The notes under the pieces are model-generated. The model saw nothing but the letters and a program-made list of their open reading frames with translations. It did not search any database and was not told the origin of the DNA. From Rivihabitans pingtungensis (GTDB lineage Bacteria; Pseudomonadota; Gammaproteobacteria; Burkholderiales; Aquaspirillaceae), in contig NZ_QJKI01000008.1 in NCBI RefSeq assembly GCF_003201855.1, positions 32,407 to 96,406 of the forward strand: 64,000 nucleotides of DNA. The letters run 5' to 3'. Below are positions 36,952 to 46,025 of this stretch, piece by piece (position 1 is the first letter of the stretch; each line of letters starts with the position of its first letter). The position numbers were made by a program, and so were the translations under genes.

Positions 36952-37638
36952 ATGAACCGGCTATTGCTGGTCGATGACGATGTCGAACTGGCCGAGATGT
37001 TGCGCGATTACCTCGCGCAGGAGGGCTTTGCCGTGACTTTGGCTCACGATGGTGAAGCTGGCGCCCAGGAGGCATTGTCTGGCCAATACGCGCTGATCGT
37101 GCTGGATGTGATGATGCCGCGCGCCAGCGGCGTGGAAGTGCTGGGCCGCGTGCGTTCGCAAATCAGCACGCCAATCATCATGCTCACCGCCAAGGGCGAC
37201 GATGTAGACCGCATCATTGGCCTGGAAATGGGCGCGGATGATTATGTGCCCAAGCCTTGCACCCCGCGCGAGCTGGTGGCGCGCATCCGCGCCGTGTTGC
37301 GCCGGGTGAACAGCACGCCCACGGAGTCGGCAGACAATCTGCTGCAGATTGGCGAGCTGACACTGTGGCCAGGCAAACGCACCGCGCAATGGCGCAATGC
37401 ACCGCTGGAGCTGACCAGCACCGAATTCAATCTGCTGCTGCAACTGGCGCGCAATGCTGGCCGGGTGGTCAGCAAGCGCGAGCTGTCCGAGCAGGCGCTG
37501 GGCCGCTCGCTGACGCGTTTTGACCGCAGCATTGACGTGCACCTAAGCAGCATCCGCCACAAACTGGGCCGTCGCCCGGATGGCCAGTCGTGGATTGAAA
37601 CCATTCGCGGCATTGGCTATCAATTTATCCGGGAGTGA
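36952..37638 (+). CDS. cpxR: Response regulator of CpxR type
   Basis: A 228-residue OmpR-family regulator. Receiver: MNRLLLVDDDVELAEM with the acidic pair, phospho-Asp in LIVLDVMMPRASG, and the KPC switch lysine in DDYVPKPCTPREL. DNA-binding winged helix: LTSTEFNLLLQL and DRSIDVHLSSIRHKLG. ATG 36952 has AAGGA upstream; the frame extending to 36655 is non-coding. Two GTAAA-N5-GTAAA sites nearby support CpxR rather than RstA. Overlaps the kinase start region. Confidence 0.88.
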   Translation: MNRLLLVDDDVELAEMLRDYLAQEGFAVTLAHDGEAGAQEALSGQYALIVLDVMMPRASGVEVLGRVRSQISTPIIMLTAKGDDVDRIIGLEMGADDYVPKPCTPRELVARIRAVLRRVNSTPTESADNLLQIGELTLWPGKRTAQWRNAPLELTSTEFNLLLQLARNAGRVVSKRELSEQALGRSLTRFDRSIDVHLSSIRHKLGRRPDGQSWIETIRGIGYQFIRE

Positions 37639-37640
37639 GG

Positions 37641-39131
37641 ATGCCTGCCGCCCTGTGGCCACGCGCCAGCCTGCTGCGCCGTAGCCTGTTCTGGAAAATC
37701 CTGCTGGCCTTCTGGCTGACCTTGCTGCTGGCTGGCGTGGGCGCCGGGCTGGTGGTGTGGTGGCATATTCCCAAGCACGAGCATCAGCCGCTGTCGGGAG
37801 GGCCGCGCACCGCCTTGCTGCTGCACATGGCTGAATCCGTGCTGGTGCATGGCGACGAAACCACGCTGCGCCGTATCCTGATTGACTGGTCTGGTCGCGA
37901 AGCGCCGATTTTTGCCGTGGACGAACAAAACCGCGAGCTGTTGGGCCGCAAAGTCGAGCCCGAGGCCATTGCCACCGCCCGACAACTGGCGGCGGGCAAG
38001 GGCGACGATGCCCGCGTGCGCAGCGTCACCCTGTCGTCCGAGCACACCTATGTGCTGTTTGTGCCTGGCCACGAATTTCGCCCGCGCATCGGCCTGCTGC
38101 CCTTTATGCCGCCCTTGCCCGACGGTAATTTCCGCCGGGGCGACGATGGCCGGCCACGCGATGGGCACGGTGGCCCGCCAGGCTTTGAGCGCGGCGACAA
38201 ATTTCGCGGCGGCCCCGGCCTGCCGCTGCCCTGGGTGCATGTGCTGGCCGGCATCCTGGCCAGCCTGGCGTTCAGCGCCGGCCTGGCCTGGTATGTGGCC
38301 AAACCGATTGGTCATCTGCGCCAGGCGTTTCGCGCGGTGTCTGCCGGCAAGCTCAATACCCGAGTGCGCGCACGCATGGGGCGGCGACGCGATGAATTCA
38401 GCGATCTGGCCCAGGATTTTGACAGCATGACCGGCCAGCTGGAAGCACTGATTGGCGCGCAACGCCGGTTATTGCATGATATTTCCCACGAACTGCGCTC
38501 ACCGCTGGCGCGCCTGCAAGCCGCCATCGGCCTGGTGCGGCAAAACCCGCAACAACTGGATGCCACGCTGGATCGCCTGGAGCGTGAAGTCACCCGGCTA
38601 GATGAACTGGTGGACGAAGTGCTGACCCTGGCCAGGCTGGATTCCGGCTTGCCTGGCGTGTCGTCACAATCCTTCGACTTGCTGGCCTTGCTGGATGAGG
38701 TGATTGGCGACGCCCAGTTCGAGGCGGAATCACTGCATAAATGCGTGCGTTATCGTGGCGGCGGCGAAGCCCATATGCACGGCCGTGCGGATTTGCTGAT
38801 GCGCGCGGTAGAAAACATTGTGCGCAACGCCATTCGCTACACCCCGGAAAGCCAGTGTGTGGAAGTAGAAAGCCAATGCCAGGGCGGCCAAGTGCGCATC
38901 AGCGTCAGCGACCACGGCCCCGGCGTGGCGGATAGCGAGCTGGATGCCATCTTCCAGCCCTTCTACCGCAGCCCGAGCAACCCAACCGGCACCGGCTATG
39001 GCCTGGGTTTGGCGATTGCCCGCCGCGCAGTCGAAAGCCACGGCGGGCAGATAGTGGCCCGCAACCGGCCAGAAGGCGGTCTGCGGGTGGAGATCAGCTT
39101 GCCGCTGACCCCAGTTGCCGAGCCGCATTGA
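37641..39131 (+). CDS. cpxA: Sensor histidine kinase of CpxA type
   Basis: A 496-residue membrane kinase. Membrane helices lie at about residues 15-40 and 195-215, with a periplasmic sensor domain between them that ends in a Gly/Arg/Pro-rich linker. HAMP follows, then the phospho-His box LLHDISHELRSPLARLQ, N box NIVRNAIRYTP, DHGPGV and GTGYGLGLAIARRAV. ATG 37641 is preceded by GGGAG and lies 2 bp after the cpxR stop. It would sense envelope stress and phosphorylate CpxR. Confidence 0.87.
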   Translation: MPAALWPRASLLRRSLFWKILLAFWLTLLLAGVGAGLVVWWHIPKHEHQPLSGGPRTALLLHMAESVLVHGDETTLRRILIDWSGREAPIFAVDEQNRELLGRKVEPEAIATARQLAAGKGDDARVRSVTLSSEHTYVLFVPGHEFRPRIGLLPFMPPLPDGNFRRGDDGRPRDGHGGPPGFERGDKFRGGPGLPLPWVHVLAGILASLAFSAGLAWYVAKPIGHLRQAFRAVSAGKLNTRVRARMGRRRDEFSDLAQDFDSMTGQLEALIGAQRRLLHDISHELRSPLARLQAAIGLVRQNPQQLDATLDRLEREVTRLDELVDEVLTLARLDSGLPGVSSQSFDLLALLDEVIGDAQFEAESLHKCVRYRGGGEAHMHGRADLLMRAVENIVRNAIRYTPESQCVEVESQCQGGQVRISVSDHGPGVADSELDAIFQPFYRSPSNPTGTGYGLGLAIARRAVESHGGQIVARNRPEGGLRVEISLPLTPVAEPH

Positions 39132-39333
39132 TGGCGGGTGACGGATGGTGTGGCGCGCACTTGGCGGCCATGTACATGTACACGCGGTTACATTCCGACA
39201 CGCCTCACTCACAGACCGCATTCAGGGCAGCGGGTAATCTTCACTCATCGGCTGCAAGACAACGCAGCGACACCCAAACCCCTGGGGATATGCCCCAAAC
39301 CCTGAACGCTTGAGAGATAGAAGGATAACCGCC

Positions 39334-39618
39334 ATGAACGCCAAGACCCTGACCCAATCCCTGATCGCTGGTGTGTTTGCCGTGTCCGCCGGCCTGGGCT
39401 TTGCCGCCGACGCCGCCAAGCCGGAAGCCAAACCCGCCGCCGCGCCGGCCCCGGCCGCTGCTGCTGCCCCGGCCGCCAAGGCTGAAGCCAAGCCGGAAGT
39501 GAAGGCCGAGGTGAAGAAAACCGACAAGGCCGAGAAGAAAGCCGTGAAGAAGGCCGAGCACAAGGCAGAAAAGAAAGTCGAAAAGACTGAAGCCAAGCCG
39601 GAAGCCGCCAAGCAGTAA
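39334..39618 (+). CDS. Secreted Lys/Ala-rich small protein
   Basis: A 94-residue protein with a signal peptide (cleavage near GFAA, residue 25). The mature part is built of Ala, Pro, Lys and Glu only, with repeated KPEAK/KAEKK units reminiscent of histone H1 tails. ATG 39334 has AAGGA upstream. Downstream of cpxRA but with a 200-bp gap. Probably an intrinsically disordered periplasmic protein; role unknown. Confidence 0.7.
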   Translation: MNAKTLTQSLIAGVFAVSAGLGFAADAAKPEAKPAAAPAPAAAAAPAAKAEAKPEVKAEVKKTDKAEKKAVKKAEHKAEKKVEKTEAKPEAAKQ

Positions 39619-39689
39619 CCTCGCCTTGCCCACGCGCGTCGGACTGCCTCAGCCCGGCGCGCTGCGCTGAATCTTGACCGGAGATAGCC

Positions 39690-39980
39690 ATGTCTGTTTG
39701 CCCGAAAATGCGCTGGGCCGCCTTGTGCCTGCTGATCACTACCTCATCTGCCTGGGCCGCCAGCCCGGACGTGCGCGCCGACCGCTTGGAGCAGCGCAGT
39801 CAGCAACAGGAACAGCGTGCCGACACCCTGCGCGCCCGCGCCGACCGCATCGACGTGGCGGATGCAAAGCATCCCAAGGTGGCCGAACGCCGTGAGCGTC
39901 GCCTGGAGCGCCATGCTAAGCACGCCGACCGGCGAGCAGACCGCCTGGAGCGTCGCGCCGATACGCTGCAATCGCGCTAA
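39690..39980 (+). CDS. Secreted Arg-rich helical protein
   Basis: A 96-residue protein with a signal peptide (cleavage after AWA, residue about 23). The mature part is a single long helix of R-A-D-R-L-E-Q-R type repeats, very rich in Arg, Asp and Glu. It lies 70 bp after the Lys-rich gene; both may be periplasmic charged spacers. No family recognised. Confidence 0.65.
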   Translation: MSVCPKMRWAALCLLITTSSAWAASPDVRADRLEQRSQQQEQRADTLRARADRIDVADAKHPKVAERRERRLERHAKHADRRADRLERRADTLQSR

Positions 39981-40163
39981 AAGTGCTTGAGTTTCCCTTA
40001 TCCTGCTTGCGCCGCCTGTATGGCGGCGCTTGTGTTGGCGCATGCTGAGGCGCCAGGTGGCGGGCTGGCAATTGCCGGGGCGCTTGGTTACAGTGCAATG
40101 GCGAGCGGCGTGCATGCCATGCTGGTTTGCCGTCATTGCGCGCCATGTGACCGGAGTTTGCCC

Positions 40164-40484
40164 ATGAAACCTTCTTTCTTGCTGTTCTCCCTGCTGGCGC
40201 TGGCTTCGGCGGGCGCCTGGGCGCAACGCCAGGGTTATCCACAGCCCAGTTATCCACAACAACATTATCCACAGCCGCCATCGGTACAGATCACCATCAA
40301 TCCGGCGCCGGTGTATCAACAGCCCTATCGCTATGATTCGCGCACCGACCAATGGCGTCGGCCGCCGGGCTGGCACGAAGAAGCCCCCGGCCAGCGTCGT
40401 GGCCAACGCTATCAACACCCCAATGAAGAAACCTGGCAGCGTCCGCCGGGCTGGTATGACCCGCCGGCCGGTTCGCATCGTTAA
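40164..40484 (+). CDS. Secreted Pro/Gln/Tyr-rich protein
   Basis: A 106-residue protein with a signal peptide (cleavage after AWA, residue about 20), then Tyr-Pro-Gln repeats and two RPPGW(H/Y) segments. The YPQ codons TAT-CCA-CAR after T-ending codons create three perfect DnaA boxes. ATG 40164 is chosen because the upstream frame is not protein-like. Third in a row of small exported proteins. Confidence 0.7.
   Translation: MKPSFLLFSLLALASAGAWAQRQGYPQPSYPQQHYPQPPSVQITINPAPVYQQPYRYDSRTDQWRRPPGWHEEAPGQRRGQRYQHPNEETWQRPPGWYDPPAGSHR
40235..40273 (+). other. Three phased DnaA boxes within a coding sequence
   Basis: TTATCCACA at 40235, 40250 and 40265, spaced exactly 15 bp, inside the Tyr-Pro-Gln repeat of the preceding gene. 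Confidence 0.6.
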
Positions 40485-40732
40485 CACTGTCCATCCCCTG
40501 CTGGCCTGGTGACACGGCATGCGCACTGTCGGTGGCCAGCGTGCTGGCTGGACGATGGTGGCGCGGGGTTTTGCGCGGTGAACTTGCCGATGACATTGCC
40601 CCCCACGCCGGGCGCGAGCTTGTTACAATCAGGGCATCGTGAGACATCCACGAGTGTGCCGGCGGCCTGACAGTGCGCCTCTGGCCCGCGAACACCAGAG
40701 ACGAAGCAGCCCCGGCAAGCAAGAGGGTATTC

Positions 40733-41146
40733 ATGGTAGGCATTTTGATTGTGACGCATGGCAACCTGGGGGTCACCCTGGCGGAGTGCGCACAGCATAT
40801 TTTGCAGCGCGAGCTGCCACACCTGGCGGTGATGGCGGTGGACAAGAACGACGACCCCGACCGCAAGCTGGCCGAAGCCCGCGAGCTGGTGCGGGGGCTG
40901 GATGACGGCAGCGGCGTGTTGCTGCTGTCGGATATTTTTGGCGGCACTCCTTCCAATATCGCCAGCCGGCTGATCGAGCCTGGCCGCATCGAAGCCGTGG
41001 CCGGCGTCAGCCTGCCCATGCTGGTGCGCAGCCTGTGCTACGCCGGGCAACCGCTGGAAACCGTGGTCAGCAAGGCGGTGACTGGCGGCCTGGAAGGGGT
41101 GATGTATATCGTGCCGGGGGATGCGCATGGCGCAAGTGCAAGTTGA
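40733..41146 (+). CDS. PTS EIIA component, mannose family
   Basis: A 137-residue EIIA of the mannose/sorbose type. It starts MVGILIVTHGNLGVTLAECA with the phospho-accepting His10, and has LLSDIFGGTPSNIA in the middle. ATG 40733 has GAGGG upstream. It overlaps HPr and is followed by EI; no EIIB, EIIC or EIID is here, so the set is probably regulatory, as in many beta-proteobacteria. Confidence 0.9.
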   Translation: MVGILIVTHGNLGVTLAECAQHILQRELPHLAVMAVDKNDDPDRKLAEARELVRGLDDGSGVLLLSDIFGGTPSNIASRLIEPGRIEAVAGVSLPMLVRSLCYAGQPLETVVSKAVTGGLEGVMYIVPGDAHGASAS

Positions 41147-41396
41147 AATCATCAATAAGCTCGGGCTGCATGCCCGGGCATCGTCGAAATTCACCCAACT
41201 GGCTGGCCGCTACGCCAGTGAAATCTGGATTTCGCGCAATAACCGTCGCGTCAACGCCAAAAGCATCATGGGCGTGATGATGCTGGCCGCCGCCAAAGGC
41301 TCGAAAGTAGACCTCGAAGCCCACGGCGACGACGAAGACGCCGCCCTGGCTGCGCTGGTGGCGCTGATCAACAACCGGTTCGACGAAGCAGAATAA
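41127..41396 (+). CDS. ptsH: Phosphocarrier protein HPr
   Basis: An 89-residue HPr: MAQVQVEIINKLGLHARASS, with active-site His15, and KSIMGVMMLAA around Ser46. It passes phosphate from EI to the EIIA next door. ATG 41127 is chosen; ATG 41121 two codons earlier is equally possible. It overlaps the EIIA gene by 20 bases, so they are coupled. Confidence 0.93.
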   Translation: MAQVQVEIINKLGLHARASSKFTQLAGRYASEIWISRNNRRVNAKSIMGVMMLAAAKGSKVDLEAHGDDEDAALAALVALINNRFDEAE

Positions 41397-41596
41397 GCAC
41401 GTTGATACGGCACGTCGCCTCACGCGGCTGACGTGCGCTGTGCGTCCATGCTCGGGGACAGCAACACAATAGGGCATGCGCCGCGCAGCCAATGGGTTAG
41501 ACCACCCAAGGCAGAAGCGCGCACCGCCAGGCATCCGGCTTGGTGAACCATAAAGATCGCGCTTCCGATAACAGTCTCGCAGGGGGAGGAAACGCC

Positions 41597-43339
41597 ATGA
41601 GCATCAGTCTGCACGGCATCGGCATTGGCGGCGGCATCGCCATCGGACGCGCGCACCTGATTTCACAAAGCGCCGCCGATGTGGCGCACTACACGCTGGA
41701 AGCGCACGAGCTGCCAGCGGAAAAGCAGCGCTTTGAAACCGCCATCCGCGCCACCCGCAAAGAGCTGGAAATGCTCTGGGGCAGCATCCCGGAAAACGCG
41801 CCGGCCGAGCTGGGGGCGTTTTTGTCGCTGCACATCATGCTGCTCAACGACGCCACCATCTCGCGCGAACCGCTGAAGGTGATTGATGCTTTGCGCTGCA
41901 ACGCCGAATGGGCGCTGAAAACCCAGTCTGACCAACTGGTGGCCCAGTTTGAAGACATCGAAGAACAATACCTGCGCGAACGCAAGCAGGACGTGCTGCA
42001 AGTGGTCGAGCGCATCTTCAAGAACCTGGCCGGCCAGAGCAGCGTGCTGCCGATGCCCGACCCGCTCAACGACGACGCCATCCTGATTGCCCATGACTTG
42101 TCGCCGGCCGACATGGTGTATTTCAAGGATTCCAGCTACGTCGCCTTTGTCACCGACGTCGGCGGCGCCACCAGCCACACCGCCATCCTGGCGCGCAGCC
42201 TGGATTTGCCCTCGGTCATCGCCACCCACAACGCCCGCCAGCTGATCAGCGAAGACGAAATCGTCATCGTCGATGGCATTCAGGGCGTGGTGATTGTCGC
42301 GCCCGACGAGCAAGTGCTGGCCGAATACAAACGCCGCCAGCGCGCCTGGCGCGAAGCGCGGCGCAAGCTCTCCAGCATCAAAAAAGCCAACGCCGTCACC
42401 CTGGATGGCGCGCCCATCGAGCTGGTGGCCAATATCGAACTGCCACAAGACGTCGAAGACGTCAAAGCCGCTGGCGCGGTGGGCATTGGCCTGTTCCGCA
42501 GCGAGTTTCTGTTTTTGGGCCGCGACACCTTGCCCTCAGAAGACGAGCAATTCGAAGCCTATCGCCAGGTGGTGGCCGATATGAAAGGCTTTCCGGTCAC
42601 CATCCGCACCATGGACCTGGGCGCTGACAAAAACCCCAAATGGTCGGTGCATGGCGTCTCGGACAACCCGGCGCTGGGCCTGTGCGGCATCCGCCTGTGT
42701 CTGGCCGAACCGCAGCTGTTCCGCTCGCAGCTGCGCGCCTTGCTGCGCGCCTCCACCCACGGCAAGCTGCGCGTGCTGTTCCCGATGATCAACGGCCTGA
42801 CCGACCTCAAGCAGGCCTTGGCCCAGCTGGACCTCGCCCGCCACGAACTGCGCAGCGAAAACATCCCCTTCGACGAGAAACTCGAAGTCGGCGCGATGAT
42901 TGAAATCCCCTCCGCCGCGCTGGTGATCAACTCGCTGGTCAAGCACGTCAACTTTTTCTCGGTGGGCACCAACGACCTGATCCAGTACACCCTGGCCATC
43001 GACCGCAACGACGACGCCGTCAGCTCGCTGTACGACCCCACCCACCCGGCGGTGCTGTATCTGATTCAGCACACCATCAAGGCCGCCAACAAGGCTGGCC
43101 TGCCGGTGTCGGTGTGCGGCGAAATGGCCGGCGACGCCCGCCTCACCCGCCTGCTGCTGGGCATGGGCCTGCGCAAGTTCTCCATGCACCCGGCCAATAT
43201 GCTCTCGGTCAAGCAAGTGGTGCTCAACACCCACCTGGATCGCCTGCACACCCTGACCGGCCGTATCCTGCGCGCCGACGATCCGGATAAAATCCACGAC
43301 TTGCTCCAGCAGCTTAACGCGCTGGACTGCGCCGCCTGA
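41597..43339 (+). CDS. ptsI: PTS enzyme I (phosphoenolpyruvate-protein phosphotransferase)
   Basis: A 580-residue enzyme I. Active-site His is in GGATSHTAILARSLDLP; the PEP domain has GIGLFRSEFLFLGRD, IRTMDLGADK and GTNDLIQYTLAIDRND, with the catalytic Cys in VCGEMAGD. ATG 41597 follows a very strong AGGGGGAGGA site. It takes phosphate from PEP to HPr. 200 bp of non-coding sequence separates it from ptsH. Confidence 0.96.
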   Translation: MSISLHGIGIGGGIAIGRAHLISQSAADVAHYTLEAHELPAEKQRFETAIRATRKELEMLWGSIPENAPAELGAFLSLHIMLLNDATISREPLKVIDALRCNAEWALKTQSDQLVAQFEDIEEQYLRERKQDVLQVVERIFKNLAGQSSVLPMPDPLNDDAILIAHDLSPADMVYFKDSSYVAFVTDVGGATSHTAILARSLDLPSVIATHNARQLISEDEIVIVDGIQGVVIVAPDEQVLAEYKRRQRAWREARRKLSSIKKANAVTLDGAPIELVANIELPQDVEDVKAAGAVGIGLFRSEFLFLGRDTLPSEDEQFEAYRQVVADMKGFPVTIRTMDLGADKNPKWSVHGVSDNPALGLCGIRLCLAEPQLFRSQLRALLRASTHGKLRVLFPMINGLTDLKQALAQLDLARHELRSENIPFDEKLEVGAMIEIPSAALVINSLVKHVNFFSVGTNDLIQYTLAIDRNDDAVSSLYDPTHPAVLYLIQHTIKAANKAGLPVSVCGEMAGDARLTRLLLGMGLRKFSMHPANMLSVKQVVLNTHLDRLHTLTGRILRADDPDKIHDLLQQLNALDCAA

Positions 43340-43409
43340 GGCTGGCCGCTGGCGCGGCCGCCCTATTGGGGCGGCGCGCCCTCAACCTCAAACAGGCCCT
43401 ATCGTTTTC

Positions 43410-44495
43410 ATGCTGCAAGACGCCATCGACCCCGCCGCGCTCAAGCGCGTGCTGGTGATCAAACTGCGCCATCACGGCGATGTGCTGCTCACCTCTCCGG
43501 TGTTCACCACCCTCAAGCGTTGCGCCCCACAGGCCGAGCTGGATGCGCTGGTGTACGCCGACACCGCGCCGATGCTGCGCGGCCACCCGGCGCTGAGCCA
43601 ACTGTTCACCATCGACCGCCACTGGAAGCGCGCCGGCCGCTGGGCGCAGCTGCGTCACGAATGGGCGCTGTTTCAGGCCCTGCGCGCGCGCCGCTATGAT
43701 TTGATCGTCCACCTCACCGACCACAATCGCGGCGCCACCCTGGCGCGCCTGCTCAAGCCGCGCTGGGCAGTGGCCCCGGCCGGCAAAACCAGCCGGCGCT
43801 TCGCCAAGGCCTTCACCCACCGCTACCCGGTGGTGGGCGGCAACCGCCGGCACACCGTCGAGCTGCACCTGGACGCCCTGCGCCGCCTGGGCCTGCACGC
43901 CAGCGCGGCAGAGCGCGGGCTGGTGCTGTGCCCATCGACCGAGGCGCGCCAGCGGGTGGACGCCAAACTGGCGGCGCTGGGCCTGCCGGCCGGGCAGTTC
44001 ATCCATATTCACCCCACCTCGCGCTGGCTGTTCAAAACCTGGCCCACCACGCATATGGCGGCGCTGATCGACGCGCTGACCGCGCGCGGCTGGCCGGTGC
44101 TGCTCACCGCCGCGCCCGACCCGGCCGAACTGGCCATGCTGGCTGATATTCAAGGCCGGTTGGCGCGGCCGGTGGCCAGCCTGGCCGGCGAACTGACGCT
44201 GGAAGAACTCGGCGCCGCGCTGCAAGGCGCGCGCGCCTTTGTTGGCATGGATTCGGTGCCGATGCATATGGCGGCGGCGGTGGGCACGCCCACCGTGGCG
44301 CTGTTTGGCCCGTCTGGCGACATCGAATGGGGGCCGTGGCGCACGCCGCATCGGGTGGTGCGCGAAGACCTGCCCTGTCGGCCGTGCGGGCGCGATGGCT
44401 GCGGCGGCGGCAAGCTCAGCGAATGCCTGAGCCTGATTGCCCCGGCGCGCGTGCTGGCGGCGCTGGATGAACTGTTGCAGGAGACCGGCCGATGA
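43410..44495 (+). CDS. waaQ: LPS core heptosyltransferase, WaaQ-like
   Basis: A 361-residue GT9 enzyme. It has KRVLVIKLRHHGDVLLTSPV at the start, IHIHPTSRWLFKTWP and FVGMDSVPMHMAAAVGTPTVALFGPSG near the end (in part), typical of heptosyltransferase III (WaaQ). Contains CGRDGCGGGKLSECL close to the C-terminus. The stop overlaps the next transferase start by ATGA. With waaG it forms a second LPS core operon. Confidence 0.85.
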   Translation: MLQDAIDPAALKRVLVIKLRHHGDVLLTSPVFTTLKRCAPQAELDALVYADTAPMLRGHPALSQLFTIDRHWKRAGRWAQLRHEWALFQALRARRYDLIVHLTDHNRGATLARLLKPRWAVAPAGKTSRRFAKAFTHRYPVVGGNRRHTVELHLDALRRLGLHASAAERGLVLCPSTEARQRVDAKLAALGLPAGQFIHIHPTSRWLFKTWPTTHMAALIDALTARGWPVLLTAAPDPAELAMLADIQGRLARPVASLAGELTLEELGAALQGARAFVGMDSVPMHMAAAVGTPTVALFGPSGDIEWGPWRTPHRVVREDLPCRPCGRDGCGGGKLSECLSLIAPARVLAALDELLQETGR

Positions 44496-45616
44496 CCCGT
44501 CTGGCGATTGTGCGGCAACGCTATAACCCCGCTGGCGGCGCCGAGCGCTTTGTCAGCCGCGCGCTGGACGCCCTGGCCCGCCAGGGCAGCCTGGACGTGA
44601 CCTTGATCACCCGCCGCTGGGAAGACCACGCCGGCTACCACAGCCTGACCGTCAACCCGTTTTATCTGGGCAATGTCTGGCGCGACGCCGGCTTTGCCCG
44701 TGGCGTGCGCCAGGCCATCGCCCGCGAAGGCTTTGACCTGGTGCAGGCGCACGAGCGCATCCCCGGCTGCGACGTGTTTCGCGCTGGCGACGGCGTGCAT
44801 CGCGCCTGGCTGGCCCGACGCGGCCGCGCGCTGTCGGCGCTGGGCCGGCTGAAACTCAAGCTCAACCCCTATCACCATTACATCTGCCGCGCCGAAGCGC
44901 GCATGTTCGCCGATCCGGCGCTCAAAGCGGTGATCTGCAACTCGCGCATGGTGGCCGATGAAATCCAGCAGTATTTCGGCCTGCCGGCCGACAAGCTGGC
45001 GGTGATTTACAACGGCGTGGACACCCAGGCGTTTCACCCCGGCCTGGCCAGCCAGCGCGACGCCGTGCGCGCCCATTGGCGCATCCCCGCGCAAGCGCCG
45101 CTGCTGGTGTATGTCGGCTCGGGCTTTGAGCGCAAAGGCGTGGCCGCCGCGCTGGCCGCCATCGCCCCGCTGGCCGGCGTGCATCTGCTGGTGGTGGGCC
45201 ACGACAAACACGCCGCCCGCTACCAGGCGCAAGCGCGCGCGCTGGGCGTGGCCGAGCGGGTGATCTTTACCGGCGCGCAAAAAGACGTCAAAAGCTTTTA
45301 CGCCGCCGCCGACGCGCTGATCCTGCCCACCCTGTACGACCCCTTCCCCAATGTCTGCGTCGAAGCGCTGGCCTGCGGCCTGCCGCTGTTCACCAGCACC
45401 GGCTGCGGCGCGGCCGAGTGGATTCGGTCAGGGGAAAACGGCTGGGTGCGCGATGCGCTGGACGTGGCCGGTTTCACCGCCGACATCGCCAGCTGGCTGC
45501 AAGCCCGCGCCGACTGGCCAAGCCTGCGCGCCCACGCCCGCGCCACCGTCGAGCCTTACACGCTGGAAGCGATGGCGGAAGAGTTGCTGGGGCTGTATCG
45601 GCGGTTGTTGGGGTAG
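44492..45616 (+). CDS. waaG: LPS core glucosyltransferase, WaaG-like
   Basis: A 374-residue GT4 enzyme. It starts with RLAIVRQRYNPAGGAERFV, has VICNSRMVADEIQQYF, VIYNGVDTQAFHP, GSGFERKG and the donor-site LPTLYDPFPNVCVEALACGLP (in part), closely resembling WaaG. It transfers glucose to heptose II. It overlaps the heptosyltransferase gene by four bases. Last host gene before the integrative element. Confidence 0.85.
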   Translation: MTRLAIVRQRYNPAGGAERFVSRALDALARQGSLDVTLITRRWEDHAGYHSLTVNPFYLGNVWRDAGFARGVRQAIAREGFDLVQAHERIPGCDVFRAGDGVHRAWLARRGRALSALGRLKLKLNPYHHYICRAEARMFADPALKAVICNSRMVADEIQQYFGLPADKLAVIYNGVDTQAFHPGLASQRDAVRAHWRIPAQAPLLVYVGSGFERKGVAAALAAIAPLAGVHLLVVGHDKHAARYQAQARALGVAERVIFTGAQKDVKSFYAAADALILPTLYDPFPNVCVEALACGLPLFTSTGCGAAEWIRSGENGWVRDALDVAGFTADIASWLQARADWPSLRAHARATVEPYTLEAMAEELLGLYRRLLG

Positions 45617-45710
45617 GCGTGTTGGAGGGGGCTAATGCTGGGCGAGGTTGAATTTGGCGTCGCCCATGCCTGGCCAATGTGCAGCGGCAGGATAGCTGGA
45701 GTGGAATAAG

Positions 45711-45821
45711 AGCCGCTCACAAAACCCTCCTGGCGTCGTTGCCCGACCTTGCCGTACTTGTTGTACTGTCTACGGTCGTGCGCCTGGCCAGGAGCGCTGC
45801 GCTGGGTTTTGTGAGCGACTC
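45711..45821 (+). repeat. Dispersed intergenic hairpin repeat, copy D (best copy)
   Basis: Begins AGCCGCTCACAAAACCC and ends GGGTTTTGTGAGCGACT, arms that match at 16 of 17 bases. Inside, CTCCTGGC pairs with GCCAGGAG and CCGTAC lies near GTACTGTC. One hairpin of about 110 bases can form. Confidence 0.8.
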
Positions 45822-45844
45822 GTAAGCGTCGCTAAATATCAGCC

Positions 45845-45890
45845 TGGCGCCCCCGACAGGAATCGAACCTGTAACTGCCCCTTAGGAGGG
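45845..45890 (-). pseudogene. 3' half of the split host tRNA-Arg(CCU)
   Basis: On the minus strand it holds the anticodon loop CTCCTAA, stem GGGGC, T arm ACAGG-TTCGATT-CCTGT, acceptor CGGGGGC and an encoded CCA. It matches the 5' half at 61762-61800, from which it is cut by the integrative element. The element-side sequence does not restore a 5' half. Confidence 0.9.
45881..45890. other. attL core
   Basis: CTTAGGAGGG, identical to the core at 61762-61771; on the minus strand it includes the anticodon CCT. Confidence 0.88.
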
Positions 45891-46025
45891 AACCAATACA
45901 TCTACAAAAAACTATTGTGCCACATGTACTTACAGCGATCAAGTACGCTATCCTATCGAAAATGTTCCAAAATTGTTCCAAGTTCCACATTGGTGAGTTG
46001 GATGGATTAGAAAGGATAAGTCTCG

